Source of the DNA: RH-AL1 sp965277735 | Lineage (GTDB): Bacteria; Pseudomonadota; Alphaproteobacteria; Rhizobiales; Beijerinckiaceae | DNA length: 64,000 nt | Direction of reading: 5' to 3' | Assembly (NCBI GenBank): GCA_965277735.1 | Contig: CBDIDO010000003.1 | Span: forward strand, 1,550,001-1,614,000 | In this document: in pieces, positions 16,931 to 24,771 of the stretch | Position numbering within the stretch: the stretch's first letter is position 1 | How the letters are laid out: each line of letters opens with the position of its first letter | Position numbers and translations under genes: made by a program | The notes under the pieces: model-generated | What the model saw: only the letters and a program-made list of their open reading frames with translations | Told to the model about the DNA's origin: nothing | The model's database searches: none

Positions 16931-18373
16931 ATGACTTACGGGATCAGCAGTCGAGGAGCCGCGATCGGCCTCCTTCTGGGAACGCTCGGCGCAAGTAGCG
17001 CCGCAGTCGCGCAGCAGGCGGACGGCCCGCCGACGGGAAGCGGCATCGCGACCCGGGACACGGCGAAAAGTACCTCCCGCAACGAAGGTACCGCCGCGGC
17101 GCCACCCGGGTTGGCGCCTGGGACCCTCGACCTCAAGAACGGATTCTCCGTCCTGCTCAACTACACGGGCGAGTTTGCCGCCAACCCGTCGGGAGGCCTC
17201 AAGCAAGGCGACGCGTTCGCGGGCCAGCTCGCGGTCGGCGTCGATGCCGACATGAACAGGATCGCCGGGATCAACGGCGGCTCCGTGCATTTCCTTCTGA
17301 CCGATCGACAGGGACGCAATCTTGCCGGCTCGGACATCGGCAACGACACGTCGGTGCAGGAAATCTACGGGGCCGGACAAACGTATCGGCTCACCCAGCT
17401 CGGCTACGAGCAGCGGCTGTTCAACGATCGCCTTGACGTCGAGGTCGGGCGGTTGAACGGACAGGGCATGACGCTGACGTCGCCGCTCTACTGCAACTTC
17501 CAGAACAACGCGGCCTGTGGCTCGCCGACGACGGCGTTCAAGGACACGAACTTCACCTACTACCCGACGACCTCGTGGGGCGGTCACGCCAAGATCTGGT
17601 TGGATCCGGACTATAAAGTCTTCTTCCACGTCGGTGCCTACGAGGTGAACCCGAACCGGTTGCTTCCCGACGATCACGGGTTCGACTGGTCGACGGCGGG
17701 CGCGACCGGTGTCAACATCCCGATGGAGCTCGGCTACTCGACGACACCGGCGAATGACCGGCTGCCGCGCAACTACGGGATCGGCGCAATCATCGACGAA
17801 TCAAAGTACAGCGATCCGATCTACACCAATGCCGGCACGCTGCAGGCGGTATCGCCCGGAGCGACGCCCCAGACCGACTTCGGCCGTACCGCCGTGTTCG
17901 CCCGGTTCGACCAGATGATATGGCGACCGGATACCACGTCGCTGCGCGGCATCACGATCTTCGGCGTCGGCATCGTCGGCACCGGCGGCCAGCAGACGCA
18001 GAGCTTTTTTGCCGAAGGCGGCGCCCTGTGGACCGGCATCTTCCCGAGCCGGCCCTATGACACGCTCGGCTTCGACGTCACCGACCAGCACTACAGCGGG
18101 CTCGGGCTGTTCAATCTGCGGACGGCTTCGGCAGTCGCCGGCATGAATCCGGCCATCTTCCCGTCCGACCAGTTCATGCTGGAATTGAACTACGGCATCC
18201 AGCTGGATCCGGGTCTGCGCGTGCTGCCGCAGCTGCAGTATATCGTCAACCCGACGCAGCCCGCCGCGCCCTACCTGACACGTCCGATCCCCAATGCCTT
18301 CGTGCTCGGCTTCAAGTTCAGCGCCGACCTGCTGACGCTGGCGCGACTGGCCAAGGGTCCCGGCAGCATCTGA
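16931..18373 (+). CDS. Carbohydrate-selective porin, OprB family
   Basis: A 480-residue outer-membrane protein starting at an ATG preceded by GGGGGAA. A signal peptide of about 30 residues ends at SSAAVAQQ. The barrel shows the OprB pattern: GGSVHFLLTDRQG, YEQRLFNDRLDVEVGRLN, FQNNAACGSP, VGAYEVNP and a C-terminal LGFKFSADL. OprB porins let mono- and disaccharides cross the outer membrane. Its position between the aldose dehydrogenase operon and chvE-gguAB, and its shared promoter element, suggest it is the outer-membrane gate for that transporter. Confidence 0.9.
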   Translation: MTYGISSRGAAIGLLLGTLGASSAAVAQQADGPPTGSGIATRDTAKSTSRNEGTAAAPPGLAPGTLDLKNGFSVLLNYTGEFAANPSGGLKQGDAFAGQLAVGVDADMNRIAGINGGSVHFLLTDRQGRNLAGSDIGNDTSVQEIYGAGQTYRLTQLGYEQRLFNDRLDVEVGRLNGQGMTLTSPLYCNFQNNAACGSPTTAFKDTNFTYYPTTSWGGHAKIWLDPDYKVFFHVGAYEVNPNRLLPDDHGFDWSTAGATGVNIPMELGYSTTPANDRLPRNYGIGAIIDESKYSDPIYTNAGTLQAVSPGATPQTDFGRTAVFARFDQMIWRPDTTSLRGITIFGVGIVGTGGQQTQSFFAEGGALWTGIFPSRPYDTLGFDVTDQHYSGLGLFNLRTASAVAGMNPAIFPSDQFMLELNYGIQLDPGLRVLPQLQYIVNPTQPAAPYLTRPIPNAFVLGFKFSADLLTLARLAKGPGSI

Positions 18374-18394
18374 GGCGGTTGACTCAGGAAAAGT

Positions 18395-18426
18395 CGGGCG
18401 CACGTCGTGAAGGCATCGTGCGCCCG
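18395..18426. terminator. Hairpin after the OprB porin
   Basis: A perfect 10-bp stem, CGGGCGCACG paired with CGTGCGCCCG, with a 12-base loop, 21 bases after the porin stop. There is no T tract, so it may be a terminator or an mRNA 3' end protector. Confidence 0.5.
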
Positions 18427-18527
18427 CTTCGAGCTTACGGCGGAAATCTGTCGTGAGGAAATTCAGACGAATGCGCCGTCGTCGAGAGGCCGCGTCGCGG
18501 GCGCGTCGTGCCTTCCGTCGATGGACG

Positions 18528-18571
18528 GAATTGACACGACGCGCCGAGACTCGGAAACAAAACTCAGACAA
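18528..18571 (+). promoter_or_regulatory. Upstream region of chvE with ACTCAGACAA element
   Basis: TTGACA at 18533-18538 and ACTCAGACAA at 18562-18571 lie 55-95 bases before the chvE start. The phrase CGGAATTGACA also precedes the element in front of the OprB porin, so the two promoters look related. Spacing to a -10 box is not clear. Confidence 0.5.
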
Positions 18572-18625
18572 ATGAAAACCGACTTGTCGCCGCAAGCGCG
18601 GTGGGACTGGCGTGGGAGAGAAGCC

Positions 18626-19693
18626 TTGGCATTTTTGAAGAATCTCGCGGCATCGGTTCTCGTCGCCGCACTGGCGTGGAGCGCGCCCGCCGTCGCGGCC
18701 GACAGGGGCCTCGTCGGCATCGCCATGCCGACCAAGTCGTCGGCCCGCTGGATCGACGACGGCAACAATGTCGTCGCCGCGCTGAAGGCCAAGGGCTTCG
18801 ACACCGACCTGCAATATGCCGACGACGACATCCCGAACCAGCTGGCGCAGATCGAGGACATGATCACCAAGGGCGCCAAGGTCCTGGTGATCGCGGCGAT
18901 CGACGGCACCACCCTGTCGAATGCGCTCGCGCAGGCGCACGACAAGGGCGTCACCATCATCTCCTACGACCGCCTGATCCGCCAGTCGCCGAACGTCGAC
19001 TATTACGTCACCTTCGACAATTTCAAAGTGGGCGTGCTGCAGGCGCAGTCTCTCGTCGACGCGCTCGGCCTCACCGCCGGCAAGAAGGGCCCGTTCAACA
19101 TCGAGCTGTTCGGCGGCTCGCCCGACGACAACAACGCCTTCTTTTTCTACGACGGCGCGATGTCGGTAATCGACCCCTACATCAAGTCGGGCGCGCTCGT
19201 GGTGCGCAGCGGCCAGATGGGCATGAACAAGGTCGGCACGCTGCGCTGGGACGGCGCCGTGGCGCAGGCACGGATGGATAACATCCTGTCGGCCTACTAC
19301 ACCGACAAACGCGTCGACGCCGTCCTGTCGCCGTTCGACGGGCTGTCGATCGGCATTCTGTCGTCGCTGCGCGGCGTCGGCTACGGCACGCCGGACCAGC
19401 CGTTCCCGTTCGTCTCGGGGCAGGACTGCGAGGTGCCGTCGATGAAGTCGATCATCGCCAACGAGCAATATTCGTCGATCTTCAAGGACACGCGGATCCT
19501 CGCCAAGGTCACCGCCGACATGATCGACGCCGTCCAGAGCGGCAAGAAGCCCGAGGTCAACGACACCAAGACCTACAACAACGGCGTCAAGGTCGTGCCC
19601 GCGCAGCTTCTGAAGCCCGTCCTCGTCACCAAGGCGAACTACCAGCAGGTCCTGATCGACAGCGGCTACTACAAGGCGGATCAGCTCAAGTAG
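18626..19693 (+). CDS. chvE: Periplasmic sugar-binding protein ChvE
   Basis: The TTG at 18626 is chosen: GGGAG stands ahead of it and the product then begins with a standard signal peptide (FLKNLAASVLVAALAW, cleavage after AVAA), giving 355 residues, as in Agrobacterium ChvE. An upstream ATG at 18572 has no ribosome site. The mature part matches ChvE almost word for word in places (VGIAMPTKSSARWIDDGNN, LQYADDDIPNQLAQIE, NIELFGGSPDDNNAFFF). ChvE binds galactose, arabinose, xylose and glucose for the GguAB transporter, and in Agrobacterium also presents sugars to the sensor VirA. No vir gene is visible here, so transport and perhaps chemotaxis are the likely roles. Confidence 0.95.
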   Translation: MAFLKNLAASVLVAALAWSAPAVAADRGLVGIAMPTKSSARWIDDGNNVVAALKAKGFDTDLQYADDDIPNQLAQIEDMITKGAKVLVIAAIDGTTLSNALAQAHDKGVTIISYDRLIRQSPNVDYYVTFDNFKVGVLQAQSLVDALGLTAGKKGPFNIELFGGSPDDNNAFFFYDGAMSVIDPYIKSGALVVRSGQMGMNKVGTLRWDGAVAQARMDNILSAYYTDKRVDAVLSPFDGLSIGILSSLRGVGYGTPDQPFPFVSGQDCEVPSMKSIIANEQYSSIFKDTRILAKVTADMIDAVQSGKKPEVNDTKTYNNGVKVVPAQLLKPVLVTKANYQQVLIDSGYYKADQLK

Positions 19694-19722
19694 GCCATCG
19701 GCTGATGAGCGGCGGAGGAGAC

Positions 19723-21258
19723 GTGGACACGATCCTGGAGATGCGCGGCATCACCAAGACCTTCCCGGGTGCGAAGGCGCTCGACGACGTCAATCTCTCC
19801 GTCGCGCGCGGCGAGATCCACGCGCTGGTCGGCGAGAACGGCGCCGGCAAGTCGACGCTGATGAAGGTGCTCTCCGGCGTCTATCCCTATGGCAGCTACG
19901 ACGGCGCCATCGTCTATGACGGCGAGGAGCGCCGCTTCTCGACGATCGGCGACAGCGAGAAGCTCGGCATCATCATCATCCACCAGGAGCTGGCGCTCAT
20001 CCCGCACCTGTCGATCGCCGAAAACATCTTCCTTGGCAACGAGCCGGCGCGGTTCGGTGTGATCGATCGCCATGCCGCGGCGACGCGCGCGCGCGACCTC
20101 CTGAAGGCGGTCGGCCTCGTCGAGAATCCGGGCACCCTCGTCGGGCAGATCGGCGTCGGCAAGCAGCAGCTCGTCGAGATCGCCAAGGCGCTCTCGAAGA
20201 AGGTGCGCCTCCTCATTCTCGACGAGCCGACGGCGAGCCTCAACGAGAGCGACAGCGATGCGCTGCTCGAAAAGCTGCTTGAGTTCAAGCGCCAGGGCAT
20301 CTCGTCGATCCTGATCTCGCACAAGCTGAACGAGATCGCCAAGGTCGCCGACAAGATCACCGTGCTGCGCGACGGCGCGACGATCGAGACGCTCGACGCG
20401 CGCGGCGGCGCCGTCAGCGAGGACCGCATCATCTCCGGCATGGTCGGCCGCGAGCTGTCGGACCGCTATCCGAAGCGGGTCCCGAAGATCGGCGACGTGC
20501 TCTTCGCGGTGAAGGGTTGGAATGCCACCCATCCGCTGCATGCCGACCGGCATCTCGTCAAGAACGTCTCGCTCGACGTGCGCCGCGGCGAGGTCGTCGG
20601 CCTCGCCGGGCTGATGGGGGCAGGGCGCACCGAGTTCGCGATGAGCGTCTTCGGCCGTGCCTACGGACAGAAGATCTCCGGCGAGGCCTTCATGCACGGC
20701 CGGCCCGTCGACCTGTCGACGATCCGCAAGGCGATCGACGCGGGGCTCGCCTATGTCACCGAGGATCGCAAGCGCCTCGGCCTGCTGCTCGAGAGCAGCA
20801 TCACTCACAATGTGAGCCTCGCCAACCTGAAGGGCGTCGCGCCCGGCGGCATCATCGATCGGCTGCGCGAGGCGGAGGTGGCGAGCGGCTATCGCAGCAA
20901 GCTGCACATCCGCTCCTCGAGCGTCGCGCAGAACGTCGTGCACCTGTCGGGCGGCAACCAGCAGAAGGTCGTGCTCGGCAAGTGGCTCTTCTCCGATCCC
21001 GATCTCTTGATCCTCGACGAGCCGACGCGCGGCATCGACGTCGGCGCCAAGTACGAGATCTACGCGATGATCAACGAGCTCGCCGACGCCGGCCGCGGCA
21101 TCCTCGTGATCTCGTCCGAGATGCCCGAGCTGCTCGGCATCTGCGACCGGATCTACGTGATGAACGAGGGCCGCATCCTCGGCGAGATGGACGGGGCCGA
21201 CGCATCGCAGGAGAAGATCATGCAGACCATCATGCGGGGCGGGGAGAAGGCCGCGTGA
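19723..21258 (+). CDS. gguA: Sugar ABC transporter ATP-binding protein GguA
   Basis: The GTG at 19723 has GGAGG just upstream and makes the product start DTILEMRGITKTFPG like GguA; an ATG at 19705 is also possible. The 511-residue protein is a tandem ATPase. The first domain has Walker A GENGAGKST, IGVGKQQ in place of the usual signature and LLILDEPTASL. The second has a poor Walker A (GLMGAGRTE), signature LSGGNQQKV and LILDEPTRGID, the normal asymmetry of monosaccharide transporters. It powers import of sugar delivered by ChvE and overlaps gguB (GTGA). Confidence 0.95.
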   Translation: MDTILEMRGITKTFPGAKALDDVNLSVARGEIHALVGENGAGKSTLMKVLSGVYPYGSYDGAIVYDGEERRFSTIGDSEKLGIIIIHQELALIPHLSIAENIFLGNEPARFGVIDRHAAATRARDLLKAVGLVENPGTLVGQIGVGKQQLVEIAKALSKKVRLLILDEPTASLNESDSDALLEKLLEFKRQGISSILISHKLNEIAKVADKITVLRDGATIETLDARGGAVSEDRIISGMVGRELSDRYPKRVPKIGDVLFAVKGWNATHPLHADRHLVKNVSLDVRRGEVVGLAGLMGAGRTEFAMSVFGRAYGQKISGEAFMHGRPVDLSTIRKAIDAGLAYVTEDRKRLGLLLESSITHNVSLANLKGVAPGGIIDRLREAEVASGYRSKLHIRSSSVAQNVVHLSGGNQQKVVLGKWLFSDPDLLILDEPTRGIDVGAKYEIYAMINELADAGRGILVISSEMPELLGICDRIYVMNEGRILGEMDGADASQEKIMQTIMRGGEKAA

Positions 21259-22490
21259 CCACGAGCATCGAAGCCTCGAACCTGCAGGATGCGGCCCCGA
21301 CGGCGCCCGTCGCGCCGCCGCCGACCCGTTCGCTCGGCGCGTTCCTTAAGGGCCACATGCGCGAGTACGGCATGCTGGCCTCGCTCGCGGCCATCACGCT
21401 GTTCTTCGAGTTCATGACCAACGGCACGCTGCTGCGGCCGCTGAACCTCACCAACCTCATCCTGCAGAACAGCTACATCGTGATCATGGCGCTCGGCATG
21501 CTCCTGGTGATCGTCGCCGGGCATATCGATCTGTCGGTGGGCTCGATCTCGGGCTTCATCGGCGCCGTGGCCGCGGTGCTGATGGTGAGCCACGGGCTCG
21601 ACCCGATCCTCGCCGGCCTGCTCTGCATCGCGCTCGGTGGAATCATCGGCGCCGTCCAGGGCAGCTTCGTCGCCTTCCTCAAGATTCCATCGTTCATCGT
21701 CACGCTGGCGGGGATGCTCGTCTTCCGCGGCCTCTCCCTCACGGTGTTGCAGGGCCGCTCCATCGGCCCGTTCCCGGTTGCCTTCCAGCGCCTGTCGTCC
21801 GGTTTCATTCCCGACTTTCTTGCCACCCCGGTCGGCCACCTGCACCTGTCGACGGTGCTGATCGGGCTCCTCGTGCCGAGCCTGCTCGTCGTCTCGCAGA
21901 TCCGCCATCGGCTCGCGGCGCGGCGCCACGCGTTCGAGGTCGAGCCGTTCGGCCTCTTTGTCATCGGCAACGCGATCGCCTTCGCCGCCATCGCGGCACT
22001 CGCCTACCAGCTCGCCACCTATCGCGGCCTGCCCAACGTGCTCGTCGTGATGGGCGTGCTGATCGTCGTCTACGCCTTCATGACGACGCGCGCGACCATC
22101 GGGCGCCGCATCTACGCGCTCGGCGGCAACGAGAAGGCCGCCAAGCTCTCCGGCATCCGGACCGAGCGGCTGACCTTCCTCGTGTTCGTCAACATGGGCA
22201 TGCTGGCGGCGCTGGCGGGGCTCATTTTCGCGGCGCGACTCAACACTGCGACGCCGAAGGCCGGCCTTTCGTTCGAGCTCGACGTCATCGCGGCCTGCTT
22301 CATCGGCGGCGCGTCGGCGTCCGGCGGCATCGGCAAGATCACCGGCGCCGTCATCGGCGCCTTCGTCATGGGCGTGATGAACAACGGCATGTCGATCCTC
22401 GGCATCGGCATCGACTGGCAGCAGGTCATCAAGGGCGCGGTATTGCTCGCCGCCGTGGTGCTCGACGTCTACAATCGCGGCAAGACCTGA
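21255..22490 (+). CDS. gguB: Sugar ABC transporter permease GguB
   Basis: A 411-residue inner-membrane permease of the ribose/multiple-monosaccharide family. It starts at a GTG inside the gguA stop with GGGGAGAAGG ahead. About ten hydrophobic segments are seen. The conserved blocks are VIVAGHIDLSVGSISGF, the cytoplasmic loop GNEKAAKLSGI that contacts the ATPase, and ACFIGGASASGGIGKITGA. It completes the chvE-gguA-gguB transport operon. The DNA immediately downstream is degraded transposon sequence. Confidence 0.95.
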   Translation: MTTSIEASNLQDAAPTAPVAPPPTRSLGAFLKGHMREYGMLASLAAITLFFEFMTNGTLLRPLNLTNLILQNSYIVIMALGMLLVIVAGHIDLSVGSISGFIGAVAAVLMVSHGLDPILAGLLCIALGGIIGAVQGSFVAFLKIPSFIVTLAGMLVFRGLSLTVLQGRSIGPFPVAFQRLSSGFIPDFLATPVGHLHLSTVLIGLLVPSLLVVSQIRHRLAARRHAFEVEPFGLFVIGNAIAFAAIAALAYQLATYRGLPNVLVVMGVLIVVYAFMTTRATIGRRIYALGGNEKAAKLSGIRTERLTFLVFVNMGMLAALAGLIFAARLNTATPKAGLSFELDVIAACFIGGASASGGIGKITGAVIGAFVMGVMNNGMSILGIGIDWQQVIKGAVLLAAVVLDVYNRGKT

Positions 22491-22561
22491 AACGTCGATT
22501 GCGCTTCCTGGTCAAGGTCCGCTTTCGAGACCTTCCCCCGAGGTTGGACGGTCCGAGATGG

Positions 22562-23563
22562 GCGGATTTCGTTGAAGAAGTGCCGTTTGGTGACCTGAGG
22601 TTGGAAGCGGCGGACAACGTGAGGTTTTGAGCGGTGGCTGCTAGGTGGAACTCGTCGCGGGCTCCGTTGCGCTCAGTCCTCGATCGGTCAGATGCGCTTG
22701 AGGTGCGCGAACAGCATCTCGGTCCGCTTTGCGAGACGTGTAGCCTTCATCCGATGCCCCGAGGTTGTCGACGAGGTCCGAGAACGCGGGACCTTGCGTG
22801 CCGGCGCATTCGGACAGCACCGGGGCTTGGAGCGCACACGTCGCAAAGCCCTTACAGCGAGCGTCTTGCCCGCCGGGCAAGTGTAGACATCGGCTGAAGT
22901 GCTAACAGGCGGCCGATTTGTCGAAGACGCTAGCGCGAAGCCGAGCCATCCGAGCATCTACAACTCGGCGGACGCCACGCGATCAAGGCTGCCTGGCGGA
23001 TCGCCGTTGTCGCCTCCATCGCGTTGTCGAGGTCGAGGTGGTCGCGTAGGCGAAGAAGGCGTGAGCGTGAAGCGAGATTGCGGCGGCGCCGATCGAGCGT
23101 GGCGAGATATTCTGGCCGGCTTGCAGCCCCCGGCGGAAGACCACGGCGTTGGCCATCGGCCTTCTCAGGCTGCCGTCGACTGCGAAGCCTTCTGCGGCCG
23201 ACAAGACCTTCTTCGATGCACCGCGCGAGCACGGTCTCGAACAGCCGACGCAAGAGATCGCTGTCGCGGAAGCGGACCTTGGTCGGGCCCTTGAGCCGCC
23301 ATGGCTTCAGATGCACCTCGTGCTATATAGGATGCCCAGGCCGGATCCGGATCATGCAGCGTCGGGATCGATCGAAGGGCGCCCCAGCTCACTGTTGAGC
23401 TCGCGCGCAAACGCAGGTCGACGAAGCGGTCGATTCGAGGTGAGCACATGGGCGTCGAGGGAGAAGTGTAGAACAGAGCGCCGGCGACTTGCCGCGGCCC
23501 CACCGACTCAGTCTCCTTGGCTCAGCACGATGCTGCCGTTCAAGCGGATTCAACGAAATCCGC
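22562..23563 (-). mobile_element. Degenerate IS1182-type insertion sequence
   Basis: Pieces of one transposase are recognisable on the minus strand, in order but in different frames: FRDSDLLRRLFETVLARCIEEGLV (23280-23200, quoted in part), AEGFAVDGSL, EYLATLD, LDNA and EATTAIRQA, MLGWL, VFDKSA, VYTCPAGKTL, CPNAPARKVPR, EMLFAHLKRI, GARDEFHLAATAQNL and FFNEIR. An intact element is about 1.6 kb; this one is near 1.0 kb, so it has lost several blocks besides suffering frameshifts. GCGGATTTCGTTGAA at 22562-22576 and its inverse at 23549-23563 may be the terminal inverted repeats. It cannot make a working transposase. Confidence 0.8.
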
Positions 23564-23617
23564 GCAAAGGCGACACACGGCTGAAGCCTAACAGGCGGCC
23601 GATAGCGCGAAGCCGAG

Positions 23618-24215
23618 CTACAACTGGACGCCACGCGTCAAGGCACCGTCCACAACGAGGTTCGCCCCGGTGATGAAGCTTGCGGCGGGACTGGCCAAGA
23701 AGACCACGGCGTTGGCCATCTCCTGCGGGGCCCCATGCGACCGGTCGGGTTGAGCGCACCGTATGGTCCTGCCGCGAAATCGATCTCACGGCCCGATACG
23801 CTCGAGATCGTGACGATCGACGCGATCTCGCTCGCCTCGAGCGCCGGCAGGACGGTTTCGATCAGGCGCATGGCGCCCAATAGGTCGATCTCGAAGCCTC
23901 GCTTCCAGCTCTCCTCGTCAGCGCCGATCGCGAGGGCACTGACGTTCGAGACGACAATGTCGAGACCGCCAAGCGTTTCGACACATGTGGCAGCCCACTT
24001 TCTGAGCGCGGCGCCATCTGCGATATCGAGCGCGGTCCCGTGGGCACGGGCTCCCATCGCTTCGAGAGCTGTTTGCGTGGTGGCGACTTCGGTCGCATCC
24101 GGGCGCAAAACGCGATGTCCGCACCCTCGCGCGCCAATGTCTCCACGATCGCGCGCCCGATTCCCTTCGTCCCACCGGTGACGATCGCTCGGGCTCCACG
24201 AAGTTCAAGGTCCAT
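23618..24215 (-). pseudogene. Short-chain dehydrogenase/reductase, frameshifted and internally deleted
   Basis: The frame opens MDLELRGARAIVTGG with the cofactor glycines (TGGTKGIG) and runs to GADIAFCAR. It shifts, continues MRPDATEV.. DIVVSNVSA.. TISSVSGRE.. GPYGALNPTGRM, then shifts again into APQEMANAVVFLASPAASFI, TGANLVVDGAL and a stop. The two shifts, plus the loss of about 50-60 residues between the active-site tyrosine segment (GPYGAL, with the lysine gone) and the C-terminal GAPQE block, mean it is inactive. The substrate of the ancestor is unknown. Confidence 0.85.
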
Positions 24216-24715
24216 TGATGTGCGCCTTTTGATAAGGACAATCGCGACCGCGGCGCTGCCGCTTTTGGTGTAAGTGCTTTTCGGCGTGCCCGAGGTTGCA
24301 TCGATCAAGGTCGAACCAAGCATCTGCGCGTCCCGCCGCGCTGCCCTCGCAGCTACGCGTCAGGTCGCTCCGGGCTCGTGTGGAGACAATACGCGTTTTT
24401 GCGCAGGCTCTCTTTACATGCACCCTGCCGGCCGCACTCGTAGGACAATGCGGGCCCGCTTCTTCTATCTTCCGAACCAGAGCCGCCTCATCGCCCCGGC
24501 AACCCAGAAATGTGGTTCTTGGTGAGTGCTCGATGCATCTAGCCAATGTGGTTTTGACGGATTTGGCGTCAAGCTCGACGATCCACTCCTCCGCCCGGAT
24601 AAGGAAAAGTTACGCTTTGTCCTCAAGAGCAGGCTGAGATTGGGCGACCGAGAAGATGAGGCCGCCGCTCTGCCAACGCTAGCAATAAGTGGTTTTATGT
24701 GGATTTCGGCAAAAG
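24216..24715. other. Intergenic region upstream of the amide transporter, no gene supported
   Basis: About 500 bases between the SDR remnant and the sigma-54 promoter. Open frames exist, but none has a ribosome site or a recognisable protein pattern. Activator sites for the sigma-54 promoter would be expected here; I could not identify a clear NtrC-type dyad by eye. Confidence 0.4.
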
Positions 24716-24731
24716 TGGCATCCGGATTGCC
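24716..24731 (+). promoter_or_regulatory. Sigma-54 (RpoN) promoter of the amide utilisation operon
   Basis: TGGCATCCGGATTGCC matches the -24/-12 consensus TGGCACGnnnnTTGCW at 13 of the 16 positions counting the four free ones, with exactly ten bases between GG and GC. It lies 41 bases before the ATG of the binding-protein gene, a normal leader length. Such promoters need an enhancer-binding activator and often respond to nitrogen limitation. Confidence 0.75.
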
Positions 24732-24771
24732 TAGCACTGCGCGTGGGCTTGGCCGCCACTGGAGCTAGAAG

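Noticed and set aside
18572..18625. ATG at 18572 as start of chvE
   Set aside because: No ribosome site, it would overlap the conserved operator element and put 18 polar residues ahead of the signal peptide. The TTG at 18626 fits better.
23138..23720. Two identical 22-base stretches considered as CRISPR repeats
   Set aside because: Only two copies, about 560 bases apart, inside transposase and dehydrogenase remnants; no array spacing.
24465..24737. Minus-strand frame of 90 codons upstream of the amide operon
   Set aside because: No ribosome site, no recognisable pattern, serine/arginine-rich, and it overlaps the sigma-54 promoter.
24216..24771. Possible riboswitch (for example a guanidine type) before the amide operon
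   Set aside because: I could not see the conserved sequence blocks of a known class; the region lacks a convincing ordered stem set.
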